A stretch of 64,000 nt of DNA from Kiloniella majae (GCF_002118315.1 NZ_MTSZ01000002.1:496001-560000), one strand, 5' to 3'. Shown: positions 18,448 to 29,204, counted from the stretch's first letter. Notes: generated from the sequence alone by a model not told the origin. Numbers and translations are program-made.

Positions 18448-20241
18448 TTAACTCTCGTCAGAATCTTCCAATGGCAGATCAAGTTTGATGTGCAATTCGC
18501 GCAAACGATCCTCATCAACTTCGGCTGGCGCCTGCATAAGTGGATCTTCGGCTTTACCGTTCATCGGGAAAGCTATGACTTCACGAATATTTGGCTCATC
18601 AGCCAACATCATTACCATACGGTCAACACCCGGTGCAGAACCACCATGTGGCGGCGCACCAAATTTGAATGCTGACAACATACCGCCAAAGCTCTCTTCC
18701 ACATCAGTATTACTGTAACCAGCAACTTCGAAAGCTTTATACATGATATCAGGACGGTGATTACGGATCGCACCAGACGATAGCTCGATACCATTACAGA
18801 CGATATCATACTGGTAAGCATTAATGGTCAAAGGATCTTGTGTTTCCAGTGCTTCCATTCCCCCCTGAGGCATAGAGAACGGGTTATGGCTGAAATCAAT
18901 TTTGCCTGTATCTTCGTCCAACTCAAACATCGGGAAGTCCACAATCCAACAGAACTTGAAAACACCCTTGTCCAACAGATCAAGATCAGTACCCAGCTTG
19001 TTACGAACATGTCCGGCAAATTTAGCCGCAGCCAATTCTTTGTCACAAGCAAAGAACACCGCATCGCCATTCTCTAGACCTGCAATTTCTTTGATCTGCG
19101 CCAGACGATCTTCATCAAGATTCTTCGCAATTGGCCCCTTAGGAACACCTTCTTTGTCATAAATGATATAACCAAGGCCAGCGGCACCTTCTTTGCGCGC
19201 CCAGTCATTGAACTTGTCAAAGAAGCTACGCGGGTTTCCTGCGGTACCCGGTGCCGGAATTGCGCGAACAACATTACCGCCTTCGATAGCACGGGCAAAA
19301 ATGCCAAAGCTTGATCCGCGGAAAGCTTCTGTTACATCGTTAATGATGATCGGGTTACGAAGATCCGGTTTATCAGAACCATATTTGGCCATCGCTTCTG
19401 CGTAAGGAATACGCACGAACGGATAGGGAGAAACTTCGCGCCCTTCGGCAAATTCTTCGAACACGCCGTGAAGCACAGGTTCGATTGCGTTAAACACGTC
19501 GTCCTGTGTCACATAGCTCATTTCAAAATCGAGCTGATAAAACTCGCCCGGTGAACGATCGGCTCGGCTATCTTCATCACGGAAGCAAGGTGCAACCTGG
19601 AAATAGCGATCAACACCACCAACCATCAACAGCTGCTTAAACATCTGTGGCGCCTGTGGCAGCGCATAGAATTTACCCGGGTGAATACGACTAGGCACCA
19701 AAAAATCACGGGCACCTTCAGGACTGGACGCCGTCAAAATAGGAGTCTGGATTTCCATAAAGTCCTGTTCAATCATCCGACGACGCAGGGAAGAGATAAC
19801 ACCGGAACGAAGCTTCAGCTTCTTCACCATCTTTTCACGACGCAAATCCAGATAACGGTAACGCAGTCTTGTGTCTTCACCAGCGTCTTCATCAGAATTT
19901 ACCTGTAGTGGTAATACTTCTGCGCGGGATTGAATTTCCAGTTCACGAACACGAACTTCAATTTCACCTGTCGGTAAAGCCCCATTGATTGTCTCGGCAG
20001 TACGAGTAACAACTTCACCCGTAACTGTGATCACAGATTCAACACGGGTGTTTTCAAGCTTTTCGAAAAGTGGGCTAGAGACATCAACGACACACTGGGT
20101 AATACCAAAGCTATCGCGTAGATCTACGAAAAGAAGCTGACCGTGGTCACGTTTACGGTGGACCCAACCAGAAAGGCGAACCTGCTGGCCTTCATCAGAA
20201 AGGCGCAGTTCAGCACAATTATGGGAACGATAAGGATGCAT
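18448..20241 (-). CDS. aspS: Aspartyl-tRNA synthetase
   Basis: This class II synthetase charges tRNA-Asp. The 597-aa protein has an N-terminal OB-fold anticodon-binding domain with [10 protein letters not shown] near 26-35, class II motif 2 ([10 protein letters not shown], about 219-228), a bacterial GAD insertion (about 300-420), and motif 3 in GGSAPGVDR near 550. Length and insertion are normal for bacterial-type AspRS, which in many alphaproteobacteria is non-discriminating and also charges tRNA-Asn; the sequence read here does not decide that. It is divergent from rnd and ends at its own terminator. Confidence 0.97.
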   Translation of the reverse strand: MHPYRSHNCAELRLSDEGQQVRLSGWVHRKRDHGQLLFVDLRDSFGITQCVVDVSSPLFEKLENTRVESVITVTGEVVTRTAETINGALPTGEIEVRVRELEIQSRAEVLPLQVNSDEDAGEDTRLRYRYLDLRREKMVKKLKLRSGVISSLRRRMIEQDFMEIQTPILTASSPEGARDFLVPSRIHPGKFYALPQAPQMFKQLLMVGGVDRYFQVAPCFRDEDSRADRSPGEFYQLDFEMSYVTQDDVFNAIEPVLHGVFEEFAEGREVSPYPFVRIPYAEAMAKYGSDKPDLRNPIIINDVTEAFRGSSFGIFARAIEGGNVVRAIPAPGTAGNPRSFFDKFNDWARKEGAAGLGYIIYDKEGVPKGPIAKNLDEDRLAQIKEIAGLENGDAVFFACDKELAAAKFAGHVRNKLGTDLDLLDKGVFKFCWIVDFPMFELDEDTGKIDFSHNPFSMPQGGMEALETQDPLTINAYQYDIVCNGIELSSGAIRNHRPDIMYKAFEVAGYSNTDVEESFGGMLSAFKFGAPPHGGSAPGVDRMVMMLADEPNIREVIAFPMNGKAEDPLMQAPAEVDEDRLRELHIKLDLPLEDSDES

Positions 20242-20549
20242 AAGTATTTCCTTTGGTATTATAGCTGTCTCGATCTAGCAACTCTGTGTACAGAGCAATA
20301 AAAACCAAAGCCCTTTCAGGCCCAGTAAAAATTGAATCCCAACACTCTGCCAAAATCATAAATTATTCCGTTGGAAAAAGGCATCAGATTGGCAATTTGT
20401 CAAGGTTTTGCGCCTCAACTTTGAAGAAAGTGAACAAATAATTTTCGCAAGAAGGAAATTATGCGGATACCCCTCTACTCAGAAAGTCATTTTTGCATCT
20501 TAACCATATTCATCTTTCTAAGCAGGGATCAGGCACGTATAGTCGCGTC
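20242..20549. other. Divergent intergenic region between aspS and rnd
   Basis: This 308-bp gap carries promoters for both genes but no convincing gene. A perfect TTGACA is present on the minus strand (20398-20403), but no good -10 lies at 16-18 bases. In its 3' part an in-frame upstream extension of rnd was judged non-coding. No T-box or other known leader was recognised. Confidence 0.4.
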
Positions 20550-21701
20550 ATGACATTGATTACATCCAGTAAAGAACTATCAGATCTCTGCCAGGAACTG
20601 GCAAAATCTGATGTCGTAACCGTTGATACAGAGTTTCTTCGGGACCAGACCTATTGGCCCAAACTCTGTCTTGTTCAACTCGCAGATGCCAACAACTTTG
20701 CAGCAATAGACGTGCTGGCTCCTGATATCGACCTGACTCCCCTGTTTGATTTGATGAAAAATCACGCGGTTCTAAAAGTGTTCCACTCTGCCCGACAGGA
20801 TCTGGAAATCTTTTGCCTTCTCATGGACGAGGTTCCCGCACCCCTTTTTGACACGCAACTGGCTGCTATGGTCTGTGGTTTTGGCGATTCGATTGGCTAT
20901 GACAATCTCGCTAAAAAACTTTTGAACGTGGATATTGATAAATCTGCACGCTTTGCAGATTGGTCCAAGCGTCCCCTGACGCCCAAACAAATTTCTTATG
21001 CCATTTCAGATGTTACCCATCTACGCGACATCTATGCAAAATTACGCTCACAGATTGATAAAAGTGGCCGCGAGCATTGGTTGGCCGAAGAAATGGCCAT
21101 CCTCGAAGATCCGGAAACCTATCGTCAAGACCCTGATACGGCTTGGCTCAGACTTAAAACAAGATCGAATGATCGTCGTTATCTCGCAATCCTGAAAGAG
21201 CTGGGCGCATGGCGGGAACGCGAAGCTCAGCGGCGGAATACACCACGCAGCAGAGTGGTCAAAGACGAACAGCTTTATGATATTGCGTCCAACCGTCCAA
21301 CAAATGCCAAGGAACTTTCCAAGACCCGCGGCGTCTCGATTGATATGGCAGATGGTCGCCTCGGAAAAGAAATCCTTGCGGCAGTCAAGATTGCCATGGA
21401 CCTACCCAAAGATGCCTGTCCAAAAGCAAAAGAACGCCACATTCCGAATAATGGACTTGCAGCGATCATTGATCTGCTAAGAGTATTGCTCAAGCAGTGC
21501 TGTGATGAATTTGATGTCGCACAAAAGCTCATTGCCAATAGCAGCGATCTGGAAAAAATTGCAGCAGATGATAATGCCAAGGTCCGCGCACTATCCGGTT
21601 GGCGACGGGAAGTCTTCGGCGAGAAAGCGCTCCGATTAAAAAAAGGTCTCATTGCTCTTAGCATCAAGGATGGCAAGCTTGTCGTGGAGGATCTCGGCTA
21701 A
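20550..21701 (+). CDS. rnd: Ribonuclease D
   Basis: RNase D is a DEDD-family 3' exoribonuclease that matures tRNA and other small RNAs. The 383-aa protein starts MTLITSSKELSDL, matching the family's usual N-terminus, so the ATG at 20550 was chosen over a frame extending 19 codons further. The acidic residues are visible in VDTEFLRD (about 25-32), the HSARQDLEIF segment, and YAISDVTHL (the D and Y of the DEDDy site). The C-terminal part (about 200-383) holds HRDC-like helical domains. The ribosome-binding site is weak. The M23 gene starts within or close behind its end. Confidence 0.93.
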   Translation: MTLITSSKELSDLCQELAKSDVVTVDTEFLRDQTYWPKLCLVQLADANNFAAIDVLAPDIDLTPLFDLMKNHAVLKVFHSARQDLEIFCLLMDEVPAPLFDTQLAAMVCGFGDSIGYDNLAKKLLNVDIDKSARFADWSKRPLTPKQISYAISDVTHLRDIYAKLRSQIDKSGREHWLAEEMAILEDPETYRQDPDTAWLRLKTRSNDRRYLAILKELGAWREREAQRRNTPRSRVVKDEQLYDIASNRPTNAKELSKTRGVSIDMADGRLGKEILAAVKIAMDLPKDACPKAKERHIPNNGLAAIIDLLRVLLKQCCDEFDVAQKLIANSSDLEKIAADDNAKVRALSGWRREVFGEKALRLKKGLIALSIKDGKLVVEDLG

Positions 21702-22821
21702 ACTGCAGAGAACTGTTTTCAATCTCTGTAATAGTTTTGTTTCTGCCGGTATACTCCGTAGCGGCATTGTGTGTGCTGGCATTTTTTATGCCAGTATAGC
21801 TTTTCAATTGAGCTCTCAGTCTTACGCTTCGCCAGCAAAGCCACCCGCACCATTACTTGCTTTTCCAGTTGCTTGCGATACCGATAGTGATTGTTTTATT
21901 CAGCATTATTTTGACTACGCACCAGGTCCTGAGGCACTTGATCATACCTGCGGCATCCTTACTTACAACGGGCATCAAGGTATAGACATCAGGGTCAGCT
22001 CCCCCGAATGGAAAGAAAGCGGCTTCCCCGTTCTTGCTGCCGCAAAGGGCAAAATAGAAATTATTAAAGACGGAATTCCAGATCGCGCTCTCAATCAGCA
22101 GGAAATAAAATCTTCCCGAGGGCTTGCGCCTAAACCCAGCAATTCCGTTGTCATAAACCACGGAAATGGCTGGCGCACACATTACGGACATTTACGCCAA
22201 GGAAGTGTCATTGTTAAACCCGGACAGAATGTCGCCCAAGGATCTCTTCTCGGCTTGGTTGGTCTCTCCGGATCAACCAGTTTTCCCCATCTGCACTTTC
22301 ACCTTTCATACAGAGGGCAGAATATTGATCCCTTTACTGGGATGACGGGTAGTGAAGGCTGTGACCAAGCTGCAACAGGGCGTTCTTTTTGGTCAGCCGA
22401 GGCCAATGCCAAACTTGGTTATAAAGATGCCGGTGTTTTCCGCACAGGGTTTTCGGATCACTTTCCTGATTATGAAGAGCTGGATACTCAGAAAGTTGAG
22501 ATCAGCAACTTCCCTGCAGAAAGCAAAGAGTTCTATTTCTGGGTCAGCTTGTGGGGTATTCGTCAAGGAGACATGGAAGAGCTAAAAATTTTACTGCCCG
22601 ACGGTGATATATACCAGCGAAGTGACGAGATCGAGAAAAGTTCCGTGCAGGGATTGAGGGGTTTTTTCTATAGCAGAAGCCTTCCCCTACCTGCAGGCAC
22701 ATACCACGTAAACTACAAACTCCGCCGCCTGAAGAACAAGCACAGTCCGGAAACGATTATCAATATTGACCGCTCAATGGAAATTGAATCGCCCAGAGAA
22801 CTATTCACTTCACCGAACTGA
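21670..22821 (+). CDS. M23-family (LytM) metallopeptidase
   Basis: This is a probable secreted peptidoglycan endopeptidase or murein-hydrolase activator. The LytM core is intact: HQGID (the H-x3-D zinc pair), GNGWRTHYGHL, and HLHFHL near the end of the domain. A signal-peptide-like hydrophobic stretch (IVCAGIFYASIAF) precedes a possible cleavage at SYA. A C-terminal region of about 120 residues follows, with no recognised fold. The start is uncertain. A TTG at 21652 and an ATG at 21670 both lie inside the end of rnd; the ATG is given, though the n-region before the hydrophobic core is long (about 30 residues). It is convergent with ppk. Confidence 0.82.
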   Translation: MASLSWRISAKLQRTVFNLCNSFVSAGILRSGIVCAGIFYASIAFQLSSQSYASPAKPPAPLLAFPVACDTDSDCFIQHYFDYAPGPEALDHTCGILTYNGHQGIDIRVSSPEWKESGFPVLAAAKGKIEIIKDGIPDRALNQQEIKSSRGLAPKPSNSVVINHGNGWRTHYGHLRQGSVIVKPGQNVAQGSLLGLVGLSGSTSFPHLHFHLSYRGQNIDPFTGMTGSEGCDQAATGRSFWSAEANAKLGYKDAGVFRTGFSDHFPDYEELDTQKVEISNFPAESKEFYFWVSLWGIRQGDMEELKILLPDGDIYQRSDEIEKSSVQGLRGFFYSRSLPLPAGTYHVNYKLRRLKNKHSPETIINIDRSMEIESPRELFTSPN

Positions 22822-22892
22822 CGCTTTGAAGCATCCCCTCAGATTTCAGAATAATAGAGAATAATAGTTTCACTAAACCTGAGCTCGACTTC

Positions 22893-25070
22893 CTATAGAA
22901 GTCGCTTCAACCTTGGTGTCGATCTTTTATCTTTCAGTGAAGTCCCTCGCCCAGACAGGGAAGGATTGTTCATAAAATAATTGTGCGCAGAGAAACTGTC
23001 TTCGCATCTCTCTTTACGAATATAGCTGCCATCCGATTGCAGATCCCAGGACTGAGCCGTGTCATTCAGTGTCGCAATCATAACCTGCTCGAGCACTTGC
23101 TGATGAACCGTTGGATTTTCAATAGGCACAAAGCTCTCTACCCGACGGTCAAGATTTCTTGGCATCCAGTCTGCAGATGAAATAAAGACTTTGTTTTTTC
23201 CGGATGGGATTGTGTGGCCATCCCCAAAGACAACAATACGTCCATGTTCCAGATAGCGTCCGACCATGGATTTCACACGGATATTTTCCGATAGACCGGG
23301 AACCCCCGGACGCAAGCAACAGATACCACGGATGACTAGTTCGATAGACACGCCGGCCTGTGAAGCTTTGTAAAGTTGATCAATAACCTGACGATCCACA
23401 AGTGCATTCATTTTGGCCCAGATCGTGGCAGGCTTGCCTTCCTTCGCCAATTCAATTTCTCTTTGGATATGCTGCAATAACCTTTCCCGGAAGGTTAGTG
23501 GCGCATAGTCAATTTTTTCCATCGGAAGTGGCTTGGCATAGCCTGTAATATAATTAAAGAGCTTTGCTGTATCCCGGCACAGTGCTTGATCAGAACTAAA
23601 GAACGACAGATCTGTATAGACCTTGGCTGTGATAGGGTGATAGTTACCTGTTCCATAATGCACGTAGGACTTTAGCTTTTTGCCTTCGCGACGGACGACC
23701 AAAGATAACTTCGCATGGGTTTTAAGCTGGATAAATCCGTAAATAACCTGAACGCCTGCGCGTTCCATATTTCTGGCCCAACGGATATTACGTTCTTCAT
23801 CAAACCGTGCTTTCAATTCAACCAGTGCCGTCACGGTTTTCCCGCGTTCCGCAGCTTCGATCAGCGCTTTAACGATGGGAGAATCTTCACTGGTTCGGTA
23901 CAAAGTCTGCTTGATAGACACAACAGCAGGATCGTTTGCAGCTTGACGAACAAACTGGACAACGACATCAAAACTTTCATAGGGGTGATGCACCAGCAAA
24001 TCTTTTTCCCGGATCGCTGCAAAACAATCACCACCAAATTCGCGGATACGTTCAGGAAAGCGCGGCGTATAAGGTTGAAAGACCAAATCCGGACGATCTT
24101 TGACAATCAGTCTTTTTGTATCAACAAGCCCCAAAAGCCCCTCAAGAACAAACATTCGGTCAGGATCAACATCTAGCTCTCGGGTAACAAAGGCGCGCAA
24201 GTTTTCCGACATATTGGCGTCAATGGAAAGGCGGATACAGCTCCCTCTACGGCGTCGTTTAAGCGCGCTTTCAAAGACCCTAACCAGATCTTCCGCCTCT
24301 TCTTCAATCTCAATATCGCTATCACGAAGTAATCTAAAGTGCCCAACACTGATAACATCAAAGCCAGGAAATAACTGAGAAAGATGTAAGCGGATAACTT
24401 GTTCCAACCGAATAAAACGATGATGCTCCCCCGGCATGCGAATAAAACGGTTCAGTTGATGAGGCATAGCAATCAAACCATTGATATACTTATCTTCCTG
24501 TGCATCCTCTAGCTCCAAAACCATACAAAAGCCATGATTGGGGACGAATGGAAAGGGATGAGCAGGATCAATGGCAATAGGCGTTAGAATGGGAAAAACC
24601 TGATCTTGAAAATACTCTGCCAGCCAAATCTTATCCTCATCGGTCAACTCATCAACACTTAAAAGATCGAAATCAGATTGTCGCAATTCCTGTCTAATCG
24701 ACGACCAGATCAACTGCTGCCGATGCATCAATTTTGCAGCTTGCTCATCAATGGCTTTTAGCTGGCGATCCGGGCTTAAACCATCCTGACTGCGTGAAGT
24801 AACACCCGCGTTGACCTGCCCCATCAGCCCAGCGACACGAACCATGTAAAACTCATCCAGGTTGCCCGAAGAAATCGACAGGAATCTTAAACGTTCAAGT
24901 AAGGGGTGAGACGGATTATCAGCTTCTTCCAGAACGCGTTCATTAAAGGCAATCCATGAAAGCTCTCTGTTTATAAATCTGCTCGGAGAATCAGCCGCAA
25001 TAGACAACACTTCACTCTTATGTTGAGAGTTTTTTGCTCTTTTTTCTTCTTGAGCTGCCTTAGCGGTCAT
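22893..25070 (-). CDS. ppk: Polyphosphate kinase 1
   Basis: PPK1 reversibly polymerises ATP gamma-phosphate into polyphosphate. The 725-aa protein has the N-terminal domain starting [15 protein letters not shown] near residue 32, the phospho-accepting histidine in GTGNYHP near 475 within the first phospholipase-D-like domain, and a second such domain with [16 protein letters not shown] near 630-645. All catalytic signatures are present and the length is typical. It diverges from the sixA-like gene, which may also concern phosphate transfer. An imperfect hairpin spans its stop codon (22886-22904). Confidence 0.96.
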   Translation of the reverse strand: MTAKAAQEEKRAKNSQHKSEVLSIAADSPSRFINRELSWIAFNERVLEEADNPSHPLLERLRFLSISSGNLDEFYMVRVAGLMGQVNAGVTSRSQDGLSPDRQLKAIDEQAAKLMHRQQLIWSSIRQELRQSDFDLLSVDELTDEDKIWLAEYFQDQVFPILTPIAIDPAHPFPFVPNHGFCMVLELEDAQEDKYINGLIAMPHQLNRFIRMPGEHHRFIRLEQVIRLHLSQLFPGFDVISVGHFRLLRDSDIEIEEEAEDLVRVFESALKRRRRGSCIRLSIDANMSENLRAFVTRELDVDPDRMFVLEGLLGLVDTKRLIVKDRPDLVFQPYTPRFPERIREFGGDCFAAIREKDLLVHHPYESFDVVVQFVRQAANDPAVVSIKQTLYRTSEDSPIVKALIEAAERGKTVTALVELKARFDEERNIRWARNMERAGVQVIYGFIQLKTHAKLSLVVRREGKKLKSYVHYGTGNYHPITAKVYTDLSFFSSDQALCRDTAKLFNYITGYAKPLPMEKIDYAPLTFRERLLQHIQREIELAKEGKPATIWAKMNALVDRQVIDQLYKASQAGVSIELVIRGICCLRPGVPGLSENIRVKSMVGRYLEHGRIVVFGDGHTIPSGKNKVFISSADWMPRNLDRRVESFVPIENPTVHQQVLEQVMIATLNDTAQSWDLQSDGSYIRKERCEDSFSAHNYFMNNPSLSGRGTSLKDKRSTPRLKRLL

Positions 25071-25205
25071 AAATGTCTCCTGAACTGTGGGTGAAAAAAT
25101 TCTACGTAAATACAGTAAAATAATTGTAAAAAGTATATCTGGCTATCTATGTAGTATAGTCAATAGTCTGTAGAAAACTAGCTCGTAATATACTTGAGTT
25201 GTCAT

Positions 25206-25712
25206 ATGAAAAAAATTTATCTCGCCCGCCACGCTACAACCCATCATGCAAAAAAAGAACAGCAGGATCGGGATCGCCCTCTCACGACAAAAGGGCGGAA
25301 CGAAGCTTCCTGGCTAGGGCAGAAAATCAAAGACATTTCACCATCAATCATTATCAGCTCATCAGCGGTACGAGCGATGGAAACTTCCGAAATCATCCAA
25401 GAAGCACTTGGTTCTGACATTGAATTGAAACTCATCCCTGAACTATATCTTGCACCTCCCCAGATCATCCATAGCGAATTGACCGAAATAGATGATCAAC
25501 ATAAGACAATTCTACTTGTCGGACATAACCCGGGACTGAGCCAATTCCTGTTCGATATAAGTGGACCAAATTCTGATCGTGCTGCACTTCAAAGAGTTTA
25601 TGGAGGTTTACCTCCTGCAGGCTTTGGCGTACTCGACAGCACAATTACAAAATGGGCTGGCCTCACAAAAGCAAACACAGGACTGGAAAAAATCTATTAC
25701 CCCGGAGAATAA
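25206..25712 (+). CDS. SixA-like histidine phosphatase
   Basis: This is a histidine-phosphatase-superfamily protein of the short SixA type, which removes phosphate from phosphohistidine proteins. The 168-aa protein starts MKKIYLARHATTHH, carrying the RH catalytic motif (R-H-A rather than the usual R-H-G), with SSSAVRAMETSEI and the second catalytic histidine in LVGHNPGLSQF. The start at 25206 is an ATG; an earlier TTG is in frame but lacks support. It is divergent from ppk. Its partner phosphoprotein is unknown, and other small phosphatases of this fold remain possible. Confidence 0.85.
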   Translation: MKKIYLARHATTHHAKKEQQDRDRPLTTKGRNEASWLGQKIKDISPSIIISSSAVRAMETSEIIQEALGSDIELKLIPELYLAPPQIIHSELTEIDDQHKTILLVGHNPGLSQFLFDISGPNSDRAALQRVYGGLPPAGFGVLDSTITKWAGLTKANTGLEKIYYPGE

Positions 25713-25838
25713 CCGAATAGAAGAATAGGCGAATAGATCAATGAGAGAGTAGAGGAACTGGAGAATAAAACATTTCCAGCTTATTACCCCGGCTTATTAC
25801 ACTGCCTCACGCAGCCGAGATGCGACGCCAAACCAAGT

Positions 25839-26516
25839 TTAAGATTCGAGAACCGATTTTATAAAAGGTATCGTAATCTCGCGTTGCGAGGCCAAAGATT
25901 GTTGATCAAGAACCGAGACAATGTCACGCGCAGCCTGGAATGATCTATCTAGCCTTAGAACCAAGAACCTCAAGACTTCTTTGGAAATTGTTAGCTGGCG
26001 GTCATAGAAAAGTTTTACCAGTAATGCTTCGAACAAGAACTCGTCCGGTGCCCCCATCTCAAACGATGGAATTGCAGATAAACGCGATGCTAAATCGGGC
26101 AGAGAAACATCCCACCTTGCCGGAGATTCTTGCCCGGTAAAAAGAAGATACCCCGCCTCTTCACGTGCATAGTTATATAGATGGAAAAGCTTGCGCTGAA
26201 GCTCCATATCTCTTGTTAAATCATCCTGAATATCATCCAGAATACACCCTCCCTGTTTTTTCAACAGGTCGGTAGGCTCAACCCTTAGCAAGTCTTCGAC
26301 AGAGACAAAAACAGCCGCACTTTCCGTTCGCCAAACATGGGCGAGATGTGTTTTCCCACACCCGGACGGACCATAAAATGCCAAGGCATGTCCGGGCCAT
26401 TCAGGCCATTGATCCACCCACGCGACCGCAACCTCATTGCATGGCGCAATAAGGAAATCTTCTCGTCCAAGAGCAGGACGATGTCCAAGATCAAGCGGTA
26501 GCTGTGAACTATCCAT
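25839..26516 (-). CDS. hdaA: DnaA regulatory inactivator, HdaA type
   Basis: HdaA, with the DNA-loaded sliding clamp, promotes hydrolysis of DnaA-bound ATP and so limits initiation of replication. The 225-aa protein is a short AAA+ module without the DnaA DNA-binding domain. Its N-terminus, QLPLDLG (residues 5-11), is the clamp-binding motif typical of Hda. Walker A is YGPSGCGKTH near 49-58, and Walker B is CILDDIQD near 92-99. It follows the AI-2E-type permease gene in the same direction, 28 bp away, a common alphaproteobacterial arrangement. Confidence 0.92.
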   Translation of the reverse strand: MDSSQLPLDLGHRPALGREDFLIAPCNEVAVAWVDQWPEWPGHALAFYGPSGCGKTHLAHVWRTESAAVFVSVEDLLRVEPTDLLKKQGGCILDDIQDDLTRDMELQRKLFHLYNYAREEAGYLLFTGQESPARWDVSLPDLASRLSAIPSFEMGAPDEFLFEALLVKLFYDRQLTISKEVLRFLVLRLDRSFQAARDIVSVLDQQSLASQREITIPFIKSVLES

Positions 26517-26544
26517 TTATGATGTAAGCCGTTTATTTACTTCG

Positions 26545-27651
26545 TTATTCAGGTGAATCTTCTTGAGAATCTTTGCTAGAAAATTCCCTAGGGTGATTGA
26601 TACCATAATAATAACGACTGTCCATATATTCGCTCAACGCAAAACGAACACCGACCCCAATAACCGCCGCAACAGGTAAAGCCAGAAGCATACCAACAAA
26701 GCCAAACAGAGCCCCACCAGCCAACAAACCAAAAATAACCCACACCGGGTGCAGGCCAATTTTTTCGCCAACCAGTTTTGGCGTTAAAATATTACCTTCG
26801 AGAATCTGTCCCGCAAAAAAGACCCCGGCAACAAGCGCAATTGGGCCCCAGCTATCAAACTGGAAAAAGGCCAGCCCCACAGATAAAATCAGTCCAATGA
26901 TAGATCCAACAAAAGGAATAAAGGAAAGCAGACCAGCGATCATCCCCAAAACAAGGCCAAAATTAAGCCCTGACAGGCTGAGGCCGACAGCATAAAACCC
27001 ACCAAGTACCAGGCAAACCGTGCCTTGACCCCGAATGAAGCCCGCAAGTGTTTCATCAACTTCTTTTGCTAACCGACGAATTGTTTCCAATTGTGGACGT
27101 GGCAACCAGCTATCCACTTTTGCGACAATCCTGTCCCAATCTCTCAACAGGTAGAATGTTACCACTGGTGTAATAACCAGCAAGGAAACCAGATTGGCAA
27201 ATGCCACACCACCATCAATCAAGCTACCGGCAAAGCGGGAAAGCCATTTCGTCACAGATTTCAGACTGTCACCAAAAGCATCTTTAAGACTGGCAACACT
27301 TGCTGGATCAACACGATCTTCAATCATTAAAAGCAGCTTACTCATCTGTCCGCGAACGGCCTCTACCAGCTTGGGCAAGCTTTCGATTAAATCGGCAACC
27401 TGCCCGATTAAAGCCGGAACAAGCAAAACCAACGCAACAATAAGAATTAACAGGAATGTAATCGTGACTACCGTTGTCGCCAGCATACGCGACAAACCAA
27501 TAGCTTCCAGCTTGTCACATACGGGATCAAGGAAATATGCAATCGCCATTCCCGCAACGAACGGCAATAAAACAGATCGTAGAACAAAGACTGATAGCAA
27601 AAATACAACCAGTCCAATAAGCCAAAATCTAATTTGTCGTTCGGCTGTCAT
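26545..27651 (-). CDS. AI-2E family transporter (PerM/YdgG type permease)
   Basis: This 368-aa integral membrane protein has about eight hydrophobic spans. The first two are near residues 8-40 (FWLIGLVVFLLSVFVLRSV), then a long soluble loop (about 85-150), and a C-terminal cluster with GLLSFIPFVGSIIGLI and a GGALFGFVGMLLALPVAAV segment typical of the family. Family members export or exchange varied solutes; the AI-2 name comes from one member and should not be taken as the substrate here. It is probably cotranscribed with hdaA downstream. Confidence 0.9.
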   Translation of the reverse strand: MTAERQIRFWLIGLVVFLLSVFVLRSVLLPFVAGMAIAYFLDPVCDKLEAIGLSRMLATTVVTITFLLILIVALVLLVPALIGQVADLIESLPKLVEAVRGQMSKLLLMIEDRVDPASVASLKDAFGDSLKSVTKWLSRFAGSLIDGGVAFANLVSLLVITPVVTFYLLRDWDRIVAKVDSWLPRPQLETIRRLAKEVDETLAGFIRGQGTVCLVLGGFYAVGLSLSGLNFGLVLGMIAGLLSFIPFVGSIIGLILSVGLAFFQFDSWGPIALVAGVFFAGQILEGNILTPKLVGEKIGLHPVWVIFGLLAGGALFGFVGMLLALPVAAVIGVGVRFALSEYMDSRYYYGINHPREFSSKDSQEDSPE

Positions 27652-27747
27652 CTGATCCCCCTCAAAATTCTATAGCCCCGGCAAGAAGCCACAATCCCTC
27701 TATATGAGCACTTAAAAAGTACTCAGTACAACAAAGTTAGCGAAACT

Positions 27748-28983
27748 TTATTCGACTGCTTCAGTCTCAGAGCCTAGATCAATTTCTTGCTCGGGAACAA
27801 TCACCTCATCAACAACCGTTTCTTCCGTTGCAAGAACCTGACTATTCGTTTGCGCAGGTAAGTTCAGTCCCTGTTGGGCCTTGGGTCTGTTCAGAATTTG
27901 TAGTTCCCAAATACTGCGCTCGTTCAACACTAACGCCAAATCCTTTTGCGCCAGTGCCAGTGACAACTGTCGTTCATCCCCGGCAAAATAAACGTCCAGA
28001 TTCACCTGTGTACGATTGATGGATCTTGTTTTGACTTTATTGATCGCGGGAACACCCTGAAGTCTATTATTCACAAGCACCCAGTCTTGTAATCCTGCGA
28101 TTGGAACTTCGACTTGGATCCAGCGCTCTACACCAAACTGTAATAGATTAGCCTGTTTCCAATCATGTTGAAGCGAATTATCAAGCGACCTTGCCGCCCG
28201 GCGTAACATTTTTTGCGTTGTTTCGCCTTCTGCTTTTGTCACATTCAACTGATAACGTCGTCCTTCACCAAAACGTCCGACACGAACGGCTGATAGGTTC
28301 GCAGCAGCTCCGTCATTGGTAATTTCTGCCACAGACAGAAAAACATCACTGCTGCCGTACTTCCTCGCCAGCTTCCATAGTCCTTCGTTACCAGCCAAAG
28401 CTCCCTTGGCATCCACCAAAGAAAGGTCGTCCAGATCACCCAATGGCATGGTTAACGGAACAAGACCATTACTGGCCCCGACACCGCCCCACGCTGTTCG
28501 CCACTGGTTGCGATCTTCCCATAACAAAGAAGAGCCCGCTCTCTTTTCAATGGGAAGAATCAACACAGGTTTGCTCACAGTTTCCGCAATTGCCGCACCA
28601 GAGTTGCGCAAAAGTGCCCGAGTCTGCGATTCTTTAAATCGCACGGTCATATTTGCGATATACCGAACAGAAGATGATCTCTCTGCAGATAAAGATATAT
28701 CCAGCACATAGTTCAACGCATCTTTAGAATTCAATTTTGGAACTTTTGCGTGATCGTGCTCAGGCACAAGTTTACGAACCAATGCTCGAAAAGCCTTTTC
28801 ATAACCTTGACTTAACGCATTTTTTTTCGCTTCTATGACCGAATTTGCCGTCGCATCAACCGGGATGCCACGAACGGTATAAACCTCGTTAGCTGCCAAA
28901 GCAGCCGGATGCAAAAGCCCCGTTGAGAGCGTAAAAAAGGTAGCTAGAAATGCTGTCTTATAGAAAAAGCGGCGAAACCGCAT
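27748..28983 (-). CDS. DUF2066 periplasmic protein
   Basis: This is an exported protein of unknown function. The 411-aa sequence has a signal peptide (residues 1 to about 30, ending ALAANEVYTV) and then the DUF2066 pattern VRGIPVDATANSVIEAKKNA with EKAFRALVRKLVP near 65-77. The rest has alternating beta-like segments and an acidic C-terminus. It has no transmembrane segment after the signal. It diverges from purM and lies upstream of the AI-2E and hdaA genes. This neighbourhood is repeated in relatives but does not explain its job. Confidence 0.85.
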   Translation of the reverse strand: MRFRRFFYKTAFLATFFTLSTGLLHPAALAANEVYTVRGIPVDATANSVIEAKKNALSQGYEKAFRALVRKLVPEHDHAKVPKLNSKDALNYVLDISLSAERSSSVRYIANMTVRFKESQTRALLRNSGAAIAETVSKPVLILPIEKRAGSSLLWEDRNQWRTAWGGVGASNGLVPLTMPLGDLDDLSLVDAKGALAGNEGLWKLARKYGSSDVFLSVAEITNDGAAANLSAVRVGRFGEGRRYQLNVTKAEGETTQKMLRRAARSLDNSLQHDWKQANLLQFGVERWIQVEVPIAGLQDWVLVNNRLQGVPAINKVKTRSINRTQVNLDVYFAGDERQLSLALAQKDLALVLNERSIWELQILNRPKAQQGLNLPAQTNSQVLATEETVVDEVIVPEQEIDLGSETEAVE

Positions 28984-29024
28984 TGCAAACCATCCCGGAT
29001 TAAGTATCTTCCCAAATTACAGAG

Positions 29025-29045
29025 CCTAATACCGAATGTATTAGG
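29025..29045. repeat. Short palindrome CCTAATAC-N5-GTATTAGG
   Basis: A perfect 8-bp inverted repeat separated by CGAAT lies between the DUF2066 and purM genes. It may be an operator for either divergent gene. A similar string, GTATTAGGTAA, also occurs before topA at 5029-5039. Confidence 0.5.
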
Positions 29046-29050
29046 TAATA

Positions 29051-29175
29051 TCTGGACCTGATAATAACCTCGAACTATGACTATTCTATGGGGCTGTCGC
29101 CTTGTCAGAGTTAGCCAAAACAGCTCGGTGTCATTAACCGGCTAGAAATGATCCGGGATTATTATCAGGTTCAGA
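29051..29175. repeat. Long inverted repeat in the purM leader
   Basis: The 17-base arms at 29051-29067 and 29159-29175 are complementary apart from one G-T pair and enclose 91 bases. In an RNA reading into purM the second arm would end 29 bases before the Shine-Dalgarno sequence. No known riboswitch was recognised in the loop. Confidence 0.55.
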
Positions 29176-29204
29176 CACTTGAGTACATTAATACTCGAAG
29201 TTAC

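Noticed and set aside
20398-20403. TTGACA on the minus strand as an aspS -35 box
   Set aside because: No acceptable -10 is found 16-18 bases downstream, so a promoter is not claimed.
22886-22904. Hairpin CGACTTC-N5-GAAGTCG over the ppk stop codon as a terminator
   Set aside because: The stem is only 7 bp and no T run follows on either strand.
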